Assembly (NCBI GenBank): GCA_022824025.1
Contig: JAJEBF010000051.1
Location: forward strand, 20,578 to 84,577
Source: Caldilineaceae bacterium
GTDB lineage: Bacteria > Chloroflexota > Anaerolineae > Caldilineales > Caldilineaceae
Reading direction: 5' to 3'
DNA: 64,000 nt
Shown here: positions 1 through 8,830 of the stretch, piece by piece
Position numbering within the stretch: the stretch's first letter is position 1
Layout of the letters: each line of letters begins with the position of its first letter
The notes under the pieces: generated by a model
Told to the model about the DNA's origin: nothing
The model's input: only the letters and a program-made list of their open reading frames with translations
The model's database searches: none
Translations under genes and position numbers: made by a program

Positions 1-465
1 GTCAACGGTCTGCAACAGACGCAGGGCGGCCGCGTTGGTGTCGGTGAGCGTGTTGCCGTGGAACTCGTAGACGATGCCGATTCCTTCGGCCTGGGCGAGG
101 TCGGCGATGCGGCGGCTGTCCGTTACGACCGTCTCAAAGTAGGCCTCGTCCGCATCGTCGCTGCCCTGGTTTCCGGGCCATACGCGGATCTGCGGCGCGC
201 CCAGCGCTGCCGCAGAGGTCAGCACCGCTTCGAATGGCCCGGTCTCAGGGTGACCGACGCGGTAGTAGGAGCCGTAGGCCGCTACCTCCAGACCGGCGTC
301 GGCGCCCATGCGGGCGACGGCACGCGCCTGCGCCTCATCCCCGTGCGGGACGTGGACATCCCCGCCCCACTCGACCGCGGCCAGGCCGGCCTGCGTCACC
401 AGGGCGATGATCTCTTCTACGGAGAGCTGGCGAAAGGTGATCGAGACGAGTCCGGGCACAAACAT
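1..465 (-). CDS. Sugar phosphate isomerase/epimerase family TIM-barrel protein (partial)
   Basis: Member of the xylose isomerase-like TIM-barrel superfamily, which isomerises or epimerises sugars or cyclitols; the substrate cannot be read. Only the first 155 codons are present because the frame runs off the left edge of the window. The ATG at 465 follows an AGGAG ribosome site at five bases. Visible family segments are VEWGGDVHVPHG near residues 32-43 and YEFHGNT near 132-138, the latter resembling the metal-binding Glu/His strand. It lies 66 bp downstream of a 2-hydroxyacid dehydrogenase on the same strand, so co-transcription is likely. The missing C-terminus prevents a finer call. Confidence 0.85.
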   Translation of the reverse strand, partial: MFVPGLVSITFRQLSVEEIIALVTQAGLAAVEWGGDVHVPHGDEAQARAVARMGADAGLEVAAYGSYYRVGHPETGPFEAVLTSAAALGAPQIRVWPGNQGSDDADEAYFETVVTDSRRIADLAQAEGIGIVYEFHGNTLTDTNAAALRLLQTVD

Positions 466-531
466 TGGCGCTCCTGTCGGAGAGGGAGACCGCCCGCCCA
501 ACCTTTCTGCGCGAGCAGCAGATGGTCCGCG

Positions 532-1545
532 TCAGGCGAGCAGCGGCAGTGTATCCTGCGTGATCTCATACTCCATACGTTCACCGGCCATGTAGCGGGC
601 CAACTCGTCCACCATCACGCGGCCCATGCGCAGGCACTCGGTGTTGTGCGCGCCGGCGATGTGGGGGGTGAGGAGCACGTTGGGCAGGCTGTAGAGGGGC
701 GACCCGGCGGCAGGCGGCTCCGGGTGGGTGACATCCAGCAGGGCGAACAGGTCCGGGCGCTGCTGGAGCACGGCGATCATCTCCGGCTCGTTCACGACCG
801 CGCCGCGCGCGGTGTTGATGAAGGCGGCGCCCTCTTTCATCGAGGCCAGGTGCGCGCCGGTGATCATGCCGACCGTCTCGGGCAGCCAGGGCGTATGCAG
901 CGAGACCACGTCGCAGCTCGCGAACAGCTCGTCCAGCCCGACCTGCTCCACGTTCAACTCCGCGGCCGTCACCGGAGTCAGGAAGGGGTCGTAGGCCAAG
1001 ACGCGCACGGAGAGCGTTTCCTGCAGCAGGCGCGCAACCCGGCGCCCGATCTGGCCGAGCGAGATGAGGCCAACAACGCCGGTGTAGAGGCCGGGCAGCG
1101 GCTCCTTATCGAACGAATTGAAGGTGCCGTCCCGGCGGAGCTTGTTGGCGAAATGCCAGACGCGTTTCAGGCTGAGGATAATCTGCGCCAGGGTGTAGGG
1201 CGCCACGAATTCGGCGTTGGCGCCGTAGCCGCTGGTCAGGCGCACGCCCCGCTCCCACATGGCGTCGGTCACAAAGTAGCGGACCGTGCCGGCGGCGTAA
1301 AAGATTGCCTCCAGGTTGGGCGCGGCCTCGAGGAAGGCTTCGTCCACGCGCGCCATGCCCCAGCCGGAGAAGATAAACGAGACATCCGCCAGCGGGGACG
1401 GGTCGGCCGCGATCGACTCCGGCGTCTGCAACGGCGCGACGATCTCCACCTGCGCTTCGATGTCGCGGCGCGTGTCTTCTCCGTATATGCGGGCAAAGGC
1501 GCTCTCACCCAGCAGGTACAGCCCCTTTTGCTTTTCTGTGCCCAT
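532..1545 (-). CDS. D-isomer-specific 2-hydroxyacid dehydrogenase
   Basis: NAD(P)-dependent oxidoreductase interconverting 2-hydroxy and 2-keto acids, related to phosphoglycerate and glyoxylate reductases. The Rossmann loop is GLISLGQIGRR at about residues 159-169, a degenerate GxGxxG seen in some members. Catalytic residues are Arg in NTARG (about 247), Glu in HPEPP (about 276) and His in TPHIAG (about 295). The 337-residue length is normal. I chose the ATG at 1545 (MGTEKQ), preceded by a GTGGGG purine run, over an in-frame start 63 bp upstream that gives a non-conserved leader. It sits between two sugar-isomerase-like genes, which suggests a role in sugar-acid catabolism; the substrate is unknown. 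Confidence 0.88.
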   Translation of the reverse strand: MGTEKQKGLYLLGESAFARIYGEDTRRDIEAQVEIVAPLQTPESIAADPSPLADVSFIFSGWGMARVDEAFLEAAPNLEAIFYAAGTVRYFVTDAMWERGVRLTSGYGANAEFVAPYTLAQIILSLKRVWHFANKLRRDGTFNSFDKEPLPGLYTGVVGLISLGQIGRRVARLLQETLSVRVLAYDPFLTPVTAAELNVEQVGLDELFASCDVVSLHTPWLPETVGMITGAHLASMKEGAAFINTARGAVVNEPEMIAVLQQRPDLFALLDVTHPEPPAAGSPLYSLPNVLLTPHIAGAHNTECLRMGRVMVDELARYMAGERMEYEITQDTLPLLA

Positions 1546-1567
1546 TACAACCCCACTCACCGAGTTG

Positions 1568-1643
1568 TTTCCAGCCCCTGGTCTCCAGTCTTGCGGAACT
1601 GTACCCAACTCGAAGCGATGCCGTCACTAAAAACTTACTCCGC
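1568..1643. repeat. Heptad-phased intergenic repeat (copy A)
   Basis: Two short period-7 tracts. The first reads TTTCCAG, CCCCTGG, TCTCCAG, TCTTGCG (1568-1595). The second reads GTCACTA, AAAACTT, ACTCCGC (1623-1643) and contains the TAA stop (1635-1637) of the next minus-strand gene. It belongs to the repeat family described in the findings. Confidence 0.5.
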
Positions 1644-2456
1644 CATCCACTGCCGCAGAACTTGCGCATGCTGGGGAATCGCGATCTCCGGCTCCTCGAC
1701 CTCAGGATGCCATGCCTTCTCCCACTCGGCGCAGATATAGCCGTCGTAGCCCTTGGACGCGAGCAGGCGCATGATCTCCCGGCAGGGCACTTCGCCCTCG
1801 CCCATCAGCTTCAACTCCCAGCTGCCGTCCTCCCTGCGCAGCGCGTCCTTCATGTGGACATGGGCCAGGCGCGCGCCGATGTAGTCCCACGTATCCTCGA
1901 TCGATTCGCCCATGCGGAAGGGGTGATGCACGTCCCAGACCGCCATGACGTGCGATGAATCCACCTGGCGCAGGACGCCCGCCACCTCCTGCCCGCGGCA
2001 GAAAGCGTCGTGGGTCTCCAGGCAGATGGTGACGCCGTGCCGTTCGGCGTCGGGCGCGGCCTCGGCCAGGCTTTCGGCGACGAGATCGATCACGTCATCC
2101 ATCGTCTGGCTCTCGGAGGGGCCGCCGCCGAAAGTACGCACGATCGGTACCTCCAGGTCGCTGGCCAGCGCCAGGTAGCCGCGCAGGTCGGCCAGGTGCT
2201 TGGCGCGGTCGTCGGCGTCCGGAGAGGAGAAGCGGGTGGACGCGCCGATGCCGGCGATAACCAGCCCGTGCTGCTTCATCAGGCTGCGAATGGCGACGCG
2301 GCGCTCCTCCGGCAGGTCCGGCGGGACTATCTGGCCGTCCAGGATGCGGACTTCCAGCCCGGCGTAGCCGTCGGCGACGGCCTGCTCCGCGGCGCGCTCC
2401 AACGACCAGCCCGGCGAGCCGAGCGTGCTGAATACAAGTGGGTAGGGGTAAGGCAA
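1635..2456 (-). CDS. Sugar phosphate isomerase/epimerase family protein
   Basis: Complete xylose-isomerase-like TIM-barrel protein of 273 residues. Family hallmarks are GLEVRILDG near the N-terminus, a metal-ligand strand ICLETHDAF, WDVHHPFRMGE, AHVHMKDA, and a C-terminal GYDGYICAEWEKAW strand. The start is assigned to a TTG at 2456 because AAAGGA lies nine bases upstream, and the first ATG in frame (2552) would extend the protein into the preceding ariB-like gene with a low-complexity leader. It ends in a period-7 repeat that contains its stop codon. Ketose epimerisation or inosose-type chemistry are both possible; the sequence does not decide. Confidence 0.85.
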   Translation of the reverse strand: MPYPYPLVFSTLGSPGWSLERAAEQAVADGYAGLEVRILDGQIVPPDLPEERRVAIRSLMKQHGLVIAGIGASTRFSSPDADDRAKHLADLRGYLALASDLEVPIVRTFGGGPSESQTMDDVIDLVAESLAEAAPDAERHGVTICLETHDAFCRGQEVAGVLRQVDSSHVMAVWDVHHPFRMGESIEDTWDYIGARLAHVHMKDALRREDGSWELKLMGEGEVPCREIMRLLASKGYDGYICAEWEKAWHPEVEEPEIAIPQHAQVLRQWMAE

Positions 2457-2493
2457 GGGAGTGTATCCTTTCAGGTTGAAGAATCTTCGTTGT

Positions 2494-3273
2494 TTATTGA
2501 GATGGCTTGGTCTGACGCAAGGCGGATTTCTGGTCCGACATTGCCTGTTCAATCTCTTGTATCAGACGACCCATCAATGGGTGAGCGGGAGTCATTTTGA
2601 GCGCTATCTCGTTCAATGAAGAGATGTTATAGCGGGTTCCCCGGAGGGGGGCGTTCAGACAGCGTTCCAGTATTTGAAAAAGCTGCTTTCCTCTGAGTTG
2701 AAGCTGATAGTCGCTTCTGATCTGCTGACGGATTCTCTCTTCAGGAGGACGAAAGCCGCGGCTATGGCGAAAATTTTCGTCCATATGCGTCTGTCCGAAG
2801 GGAATCACCTCGTTGCAGTGATTACTGACCTTATAGGGCTTATCCGCCAGATACTCTTCAACTTCAAATGCAAACCACTCTACAATGGCATTCAGCGTCT
2901 GCTGATGTTCCAGCGCCTCCTCGGCGTCCAGGAGGCTTTCAAGATTAGCGGCTGCGTACAGGTCATTCTCAACGCTGTATCCTTCTGTCCAAATGACTCC
3001 ACGGTAATCTGAAGGAATCCCAGAGAACAACCACATATCCCTGTCAGCGACAAAAGCAACCGGCAAATTGGCGAATTCCTGCCGTCGTTCATAGACGGAT
3101 AACAGTTTGTCTCTACCACCTGTAGGCAGTATATTCGCGGCCCGATTGCCAAGGCGCGCCTCTACCCAACGATAGATGCGCATATCCTCCTGGCCTTCAA
3201 CAAGAACCGTTGGCAAATCGGATCGACGAAGTACTGCGACCAATTCCTCTACCGTGGGGGACGGCGCCGGCAC
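2494..3273 (-). CDS. ariB: DUF4435/TOPRIM-like effector, AriB-like (PARIS)
   Basis: Protein of 259 residues with the DUF4435 TOPRIM-type fold: LVEGQEDMRIY (Glu26), VADRD (Asp77, Asp79) and YSVENDLY (Glu102-Asp104). In PARIS anti-phage systems, AriB is a TOPRIM nuclease held by the AriA ATPase and released on detection of phage anti-restriction proteins, after which it attacks host tRNA. Here the gene starts with GTG, and the ATPase stop and this start share a base (TAGTG), indicating translational coupling. Gene order (ATPase then DUF4435) matches PARIS. Both genes are AT-richer than their sugar-catabolism neighbours, which suggests transfer. Membership in another DUF4435-ATPase group is the main alternative. 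Confidence 0.75.
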   Translation of the reverse strand: MPAPSPTVEELVAVLRRSDLPTVLVEGQEDMRIYRWVEARLGNRAANILPTGGRDKLLSVYERRQEFANLPVAFVADRDMWLFSGIPSDYRGVIWTEGYSVENDLYAAANLESLLDAEEALEHQQTLNAIVEWFAFEVEEYLADKPYKVSNHCNEVIPFGQTHMDENFRHSRGFRPPEERIRQQIRSDYQLQLRGKQLFQILERCLNAPLRGTRYNISSLNEIALKMTPAHPLMGRLIQEIEQAMSDQKSALRQTKPSQ

Positions 3274-4445
3274 TAATTTGCCTCTCCTTTGTCCCCCAAC
3301 GGAATTTCCTTGTCAGGATACTTGGCGTAAATGAAGGGGGAATGTGTGGCAATGAAAAACTGATTCCCCGTCCCCTGCTCCAGCAACGTCGGCAGCAGGA
3401 GTCTCTGCCAGTCTACATGAAGGCTTAACTCCGGTTCATCAATGAAAATAGGCGTATTCTCGCTGAACGCGTTGTAGCACAGAAAACTCAGCATCTGCTT
3501 CTCTCCAGAGGAGAGTTTATCGGACGCGATAGCCTCTTCTACGGTATTAAGATCTGTCGCGCCTATTTCTTTTCCCAGTGTAATTCCGGCCGTGCCTTCA
3601 TCGCGGGCACTCCGTCCGCTGACTCGGATCGACTCATACTGCAAGATGCTTTGCGTAAGCTCAGACAATACCACAAACGGTTTACGTAACTGTTCTCGTT
3701 CGTCAGCAAGCTGTTTAATCTCATTCAGTACAGAAGGAGCGGTCTGTGAAGTTGCAGACTCTATTTCACCACCGGCGGAGACCTGCATTTTCTGTGAAAT
3801 GTCGTCCAATACCTTCGATTGAAGATTGCTAATTCTTATATGGATATCGCCGTACTTCTGCTCCAGAAGCTGGCCAATATCATTGGTCGAAATTGAAGCG
3901 ATGAACTTGTGTCCGGATCTCGAGATTTCTGATGAGAAATTCTCCATTGCTTCCTGAAGTATCTCCAGATCTGAAGTCATCTTCCAGTCAGGATTGTCGA
4001 TATCGCCGCGACTCACATAACCGCCTTCTATTCTTCTGAACGACGGAAAAAACAGGCTACTCTTCATCAATTCAGCGATACGGCCACTAGCCTCTTCCAA
4101 ATCTGCAAAGCGATTGATTGGAAGTTCCATGTTGGGATAATTGTCGTGAGCCCTTAGCCAACGCTCGCGAAGTTCATAATCAATGAAGGTATATGAATTC
4201 CGTCCCTTGTATGGTTTATCTCGTTCAAGCGATAGAGAAAATAAGCTTGTTTTAATGGAAACAGTCTGAAATGGAATTTCGAGGAAAGCTCTGACAAGAT
4301 TCCCGCTAATCAGATACCAGAGCAGCTTCAGCAGCGTCGTCTTACCCGACCCATTCTTGCCCGTAAAGGTGTTCAGGTCTTCATTGAACTCCAAGTCGGC
4401 ATCGATTCGGTTATTCAGGCCCTTAACGCTAAGACTCTCTATCAT
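3273..4445 (-). CDS. ariA: AAA/ABC-type ATPase, AriA-like (PARIS)
   Basis: SMC/ABC-like ATPase of 390 residues. Walker A is GKNGSGKTT (residues 29-37), the signature motif is LSSGEKQ (311-317), Walker B is IFIDEPELSLH (Asp336, Glu337) and the H-loop is ATHSP (His368). The middle third (about 110-260) is the variable coiled insertion typical of OLD/AAA_15-type defence ATPases. The ATG at 4445 has a perfect TAAGGAGG nine bases upstream. It is coupled to the DUF4435 effector by a one-base overlap. In PARIS, AriA senses phage anti-restriction proteins and sequesters AriB. The assignment rests on the pairing and motifs, without a database search. Confidence 0.75.
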   Translation of the reverse strand: MIESLSVKGLNNRIDADLEFNEDLNTFTGKNGSGKTTLLKLLWYLISGNLVRAFLEIPFQTVSIKTSLFSLSLERDKPYKGRNSYTFIDYELRERWLRAHDNYPNMELPINRFADLEEASGRIAELMKSSLFFPSFRRIEGGYVSRGDIDNPDWKMTSDLEILQEAMENFSSEISRSGHKFIASISTNDIGQLLEQKYGDIHIRISNLQSKVLDDISQKMQVSAGGEIESATSQTAPSVLNEIKQLADEREQLRKPFVVLSELTQSILQYESIRVSGRSARDEGTAGITLGKEIGATDLNTVEEAIASDKLSSGEKQMLSFLCYNAFSENTPIFIDEPELSLHVDWQRLLLPTLLEQGTGNQFFIATHSPFIYAKYPDKEIPLGDKGEAN

Positions 4446-4490
4446 TCGCCTGAGCCTCCTTACCTAACCTGCGAGAATTGATCGGCCCTC

Positions 4491-5318
4491 TCACCCCTCG
4501 CCGTTCCCTCGCATCTTGCGGAAGAAGGCCACTTCGCGCACAAAGGTGTCGAACCAATCTTCTCCGTCTTCGATGTCATACTCGCAGTGGATCGAGAGGA
4601 AGCCGTCATACCCGATCCGGCGCAGCTCGCTGAAGACGGCCGTCCAGTCGACGATCCCCTCGCCCGCGGCGACCCAGAGCGACTTGGCCGCGCCGTGTCC
4701 GTTCTTCTCAACACGCTCAACGAGGACATCCTTGACCGAGAGGATGCTCAGATGCTCGCGCGCCATCGCCAGGCCGAAGTCGAACGGTTCGCCGTCGACC
4801 GCGAAGTGGCCGGGGTCGAGATACGCGCCCAGGTAGGCGGGGTCGAAGTCGCGCAGCAGGTGCATCAGGGCGGCGGCGTTGAGGCCCATGCAGTAGTGGG
4901 AGTGCGTATGGTAGCAGATCTTGACGTTGTAGATGCTGGCCAGCTTCTCCCAGGCGGAAAAGGCCCGGCGCACGCTGTCCACCTGCTCCCAGTAGTCCAT
5001 CGTCTGCGGCTCGAACCGGAAATAGCCCAGTTTGAGCAGCCGCACGTCCGCGCTGTCCATCGCGGCCAGCAGCGGCTCCGCCAGAGGGTGGTCGGCCGTA
5101 AGCAGATCGAAGTTTCCGGTTACCATGCCGATTTGCAGCCCGGCCTGCGCCATCTGCGTCTGCGCCTGCGGCAGGGCCGCGGCCGCGTTGTCCGGGTTGA
5201 CCGGATGGCCGGGCCGCACCGCCAGGTCATAGCCGTCGAAGCCGTGATTCTGCGCCAGCTCGATCAGTTCGGCGATGTTCTTTTCCTGCAGCATCTTGCT
5301 GAATACGAGCAGTTTCAT
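4491..5318 (-). CDS. Sugar phosphate isomerase/epimerase family protein
   Basis: A 275-residue TIM-barrel protein beginning MKLLVFSKMLQEK. Family strands include GFDGYDLAVRPGHPV, the HTHSHY segment, LGAYLDPGHFAVDGEP, SVKDV and GFLSIHCEYD, which provide the usual Asp/Glu/His metal site. The start ATG is preceded by GGAGATAGACAGGA. It is flanked by the PARIS-like cassette downstream and the AIPR cassette upstream, so the two defence-type insertions bracket one isomerase gene. It differs clearly from the other four isomerase-like proteins in this window, so these are divergent paralogues and not recent copies. Substrate unknown. Confidence 0.85.
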   Translation of the reverse strand: MKLLVFSKMLQEKNIAELIELAQNHGFDGYDLAVRPGHPVNPDNAAAALPQAQTQMAQAGLQIGMVTGNFDLLTADHPLAEPLLAAMDSADVRLLKLGYFRFEPQTMDYWEQVDSVRRAFSAWEKLASIYNVKICYHTHSHYCMGLNAAALMHLLRDFDPAYLGAYLDPGHFAVDGEPFDFGLAMAREHLSILSVKDVLVERVEKNGHGAAKSLWVAAGEGIVDWTAVFSELRRIGYDGFLSIHCEYDIEDGEDWFDTFVREVAFFRKMRGNGEG

Positions 5319-5480
5319 TCCTGTCTATCTCCGCTTTTCAAATGTTCAGGATGGTCAAGCACAAAGGGCAGAACTGCTTGGAAGTGCCCGAAGCGCTGAA
5401 GATTCATCGCGATGTCTAAATGAATGCGATATGCTACAACCGGGAAGAACATTGCATCCGCTCTTTGGCGCAAGAAACAT

Positions 5481-7493
5481 CTAGTCGCCTTTTGTTAGTG
5501 CTTGGGCAACGAACTCCCTCTGTGTCGGGTTGCCTTCGTACATTGGCATTGGAATCCCTGCAAAGCCTTGGTTGTGCATGGTAAGCAGTTGCACGAACAA
5601 AGGAGAGTGACTTTCTGTCCCAAGATGCTCTGACTTCAGGAACGCATTAAGATCTCCGTTATGGATTTCACTGAATGATTTTTCATTGTGGGCCGAGTTT
5701 GGGCTACCAACAGTTAGGTATTGGTCAACTAACGCGATGGCCGCATTACTAAGAATTTGGAAGTGCTTTTCCGCTCCGGGAAAAGTTAGCTTGATCACAG
5801 CATCAGTCAAAGTGCACTCTACCACTGGGGGTTCAATTTCCGGGGTTAGCATGAGCACATTTCTTAGCATCTGAATTATGACGTGGTAAAACAAGAAGCG
5901 GGTTTGACGTCTACTAAGGTGTTCAACTCTCCTCCCAAAGCCAATCCTATCCGCTTCGCATTTTATCTTGTACGCAGCATACAAGTCTCGTGCTCCAAAA
6001 GGTAAGTCCGTTTCCGTTCGGTTAGTAATCCGTTCGAAAATTGACCCTTTGGGCAAAAAGGGAGCATTCTTCGAGAATGCCGGCCCGGGTACCGAAAGCC
6101 ACCCAGCTCCATAGACCTTTATCAAGTCGAAGGCATTGACGTAGTCAGAATATGTGATCTGATTGGGATGCTGTTTTTCGTATGCCTTTCGAGCGTCGAT
6201 TCCTCCACGTTGAATCTCGAGGTAAATCTTGTAATCTTCAGCCATGGCGGCCGCCCAATTCTGGAAACTACTGTTTAGCGCGATGAAGTCCTGTTCGCGT
6301 ACAGAGTTCTGTGAATTGGTGAATCGAGTTATATTTTGAATTTCTGCCTCATCACTACGTACGATCTTTGTTACAACTCCCCCTCGGCTAACGCTCTCTT
6401 TCCACCTCTCAAGTTTGTCATCGCTACCTGTGCCACCCGCGTTTAGTTTGCTATCCAAGATCTGCCAAATGGTGCGAGTTGTCTGGCAACCATTGACAAC
6501 GTATGGGTCATTCATCTTTACTGTCTGATTTTCTGGCGTTCGGGAATAATTGGATACTACTATGGTAATGCCATTGTTGTAGAGACCGAATTTCTCAGGG
6601 TTCTTGCTTAGTGTCGCAGCAATCCCCTTGTTGATTTTCCGTCGATTACCCAAGAATTGGCGTACATTCTTTTCGTAGAGTTGGTCAAGATTGCCGGTCT
6701 GGAATTGATAGGATTTGAGAAAGTCGAATAGATGGATCAAAGAAACTGTTCCAACTAATAAACCGGACGACTGTTCTACAAACTGACCATCTACATCCAC
6801 AGTCAGTTTCACGAGTTCGTTGTCTTCGAGGGCCTCCCAAATTGTCTTGAGGGAAACTTCCTCAACATCGAAATTACTTCCTAACTGCTTTCTTCCAATG
6901 AGTTTCAAATCTCCGATAGTCTCGCGGTCCTTCTTGCTCAAAGGATCAGACGTTGCAAACACTAGAATTATGCGGTCCGATTCCGAGGCTTGCTGCTGAA
7001 ACTGTTTTAGCTTATGCAGCAACTGCTGACTATCTGTCGACAAGTGCAGGCCGTTGCTCTTCAACGTATCGATTACTTTTTTGCCTTCGCTCCACAATGT
7101 ATCTGAGCCAGCAAATGCAGTTCCATATTTGCTCTGGATTAAGTACCACGTGTCTCCTTCAACTCCATCATCGCTTTGAGCATCTATATCGCTGTCGGCA
7201 CGTTGCAGATAGGCAATGTCAATGCCACCATCTCCAGGTCCATCACAAACGAAAAAGTCGTCGTCATGAGTAGTTATACCTAACCACTGAGTAATGAGCT
7301 TAGTGGCAAATCTCCGACCTTTCGCCAAAGGCGAAAGCGTATCGGACTCTATTTCAGTCAGCCATTCATGCTGAAACTGTTCATAGCTGATTTTATCGTC
7401 GGCTTTCTCTATCGTGGTCACCTGTAATATATCTCCAAGTTGTGTTAGATGTGGATGGTTATGGGCGTGTACTCGATGTGCCTTTTTCTTCAA
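5481..7493 (-). CDS. AIPR-family protein with N-terminal PD-(D/E)XK nuclease-like domain
   Basis: A 670-residue protein matching the AIPR (abortive infection phage resistance) family. The core segments are NVRQFLGNRRKINKGI (about 276-291), GLYNNGITIV (303-312) and DPYVVNGCQTTRTIW (329-343). The N-terminal part contains GDGGID (Asp92) and IQSK (Gln120, Lys122), a D-x(n)-QxK nuclease signature like that of Mrr-type domains. The start is TTG at 7493, with GAGGA about eight bases upstream; a GTG about 75 bp further in is an alternative. It is 14 bp downstream of a small membrane-protein gene and probably co-transcribed. Low GC relative to flanks suggests acquisition. Expected role: DNA-targeting anti-phage effector. 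Confidence 0.85.
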   Translation of the reverse strand: MKKKAHRVHAHNHPHLTQLGDILQVTTIEKADDKISYEQFQHEWLTEIESDTLSPLAKGRRFATKLITQWLGITTHDDDFFVCDGPGDGGIDIAYLQRADSDIDAQSDDGVEGDTWYLIQSKYGTAFAGSDTLWSEGKKVIDTLKSNGLHLSTDSQQLLHKLKQFQQQASESDRIILVFATSDPLSKKDRETIGDLKLIGRKQLGSNFDVEEVSLKTIWEALEDNELVKLTVDVDGQFVEQSSGLLVGTVSLIHLFDFLKSYQFQTGNLDQLYEKNVRQFLGNRRKINKGIAATLSKNPEKFGLYNNGITIVVSNYSRTPENQTVKMNDPYVVNGCQTTRTIWQILDSKLNAGGTGSDDKLERWKESVSRGGVVTKIVRSDEAEIQNITRFTNSQNSVREQDFIALNSSFQNWAAAMAEDYKIYLEIQRGGIDARKAYEKQHPNQITYSDYVNAFDLIKVYGAGWLSVPGPAFSKNAPFLPKGSIFERITNRTETDLPFGARDLYAAYKIKCEADRIGFGRRVEHLSRRQTRFLFYHVIIQMLRNVLMLTPEIEPPVVECTLTDAVIKLTFPGAEKHFQILSNAAIALVDQYLTVGSPNSAHNEKSFSEIHNGDLNAFLKSEHLGTESHSPLFVQLLTMHNQGFAGIPMPMYEGNPTQREFVAQALTKGD

Positions 7494-7507
7494 ATGCCAG
7501 TCCTCGC

Positions 7508-7816
7508 TCAGCCAAGCCGTCGTCTTAGCACAGCTAGCCCGACAATAGCGATTGCTATCAGACTAGGGATCCAAAGTGGTCGCATTTGAAACAACATGAC
7601 GCCCCCCAAGACAACGTTACTGGCAACGATGCCTATGAGAAACCGCTGGCCATGATTCATGGCTACTGCTCCCACCCGCTGAAAGCCGACTAAGACCGTG
7701 ATCACTACAGCTGCAAGCTGTATTGCGATTGCCCAAATTGGCTGGATCTGTAGCAAATAGACACCGACTACAAATCCAATAAAGAGACCTAAGACAAACC
7801 CTTGCCAACTACTCAT
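7508..7816 (-). CDS. Small multi-pass membrane protein upstream of the AIPR gene
   Basis: A 102-residue hydrophobic protein with about four predicted membrane spans (GFVLGLFIGFVVGVYLL, WAIAIQLAAVVITVLVGF, FLIGIVASNVVLGGVMLF, WIPSLIAIAIVGLAVL) and a basic RRRLG tail. No family recognised. ATG at 7816 is used; an in-frame GTG at 7828 adds four residues. It reads into the AIPR nuclease gene with 14 bp between them, and shares its AT-rich composition. It could be a membrane partner of the AIPR protein or an unrelated passenger. The sequence shows membrane location only. Confidence 0.65.
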   Translation of the reverse strand: MSSWQGFVLGLFIGFVVGVYLLQIQPIWAIAIQLAAVVITVLVGFQRVGAVAMNHGQRFLIGIVASNVVLGGVMLFQMRPLWIPSLIAIAIVGLAVLRRRLG

Positions 7817-7949
7817 GTCAACAACCACTTGCCCATGTGTGGAGTGCTGAGGATCTAAAGCCCTTCTATGCCCTTCTTAGCAAAACAAAATATATGAAGA
7901 AGTGAGTACGTAAGCGTTGATTCTTGTTTCATTGCTCCTCTCAGCCATC

Positions 7950-8732
<783 letters not shown>

Positions 8733-8753
8733 AGCGTCACCTTCCACTCCACT

Positions 8754-8830
8754 ATTTCCAACTCTCAGCGAACAGTTGCCCGCTAATGCAGTGACTAAAA
8801 ACCAAAAATCGACTACCAAAAACTGCCCCT
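8754..8830. repeat. Heptad-phased intergenic repeat (copy B)
   Basis: Period-7 sequence filling the gap between the SDR and GH88 genes. The clearest units are GTGACTA, AAAACCA, AAAATCG, ACTACCA, AAAACTG (8791-8825), preceded by looser units from 8754. It abuts the GH88 stop codon (8829-8831) on the minus strand. Confidence 0.7.

Noticed and set aside
58..1740. Long plus-strand open frame of 560 codons
   Set aside because: It is the antisense shadow of the minus-strand isomerase and 2-hydroxyacid dehydrogenase genes; its translation has no domain and is Arg/His/Gln-rich as expected for GC-rich antisense frames.
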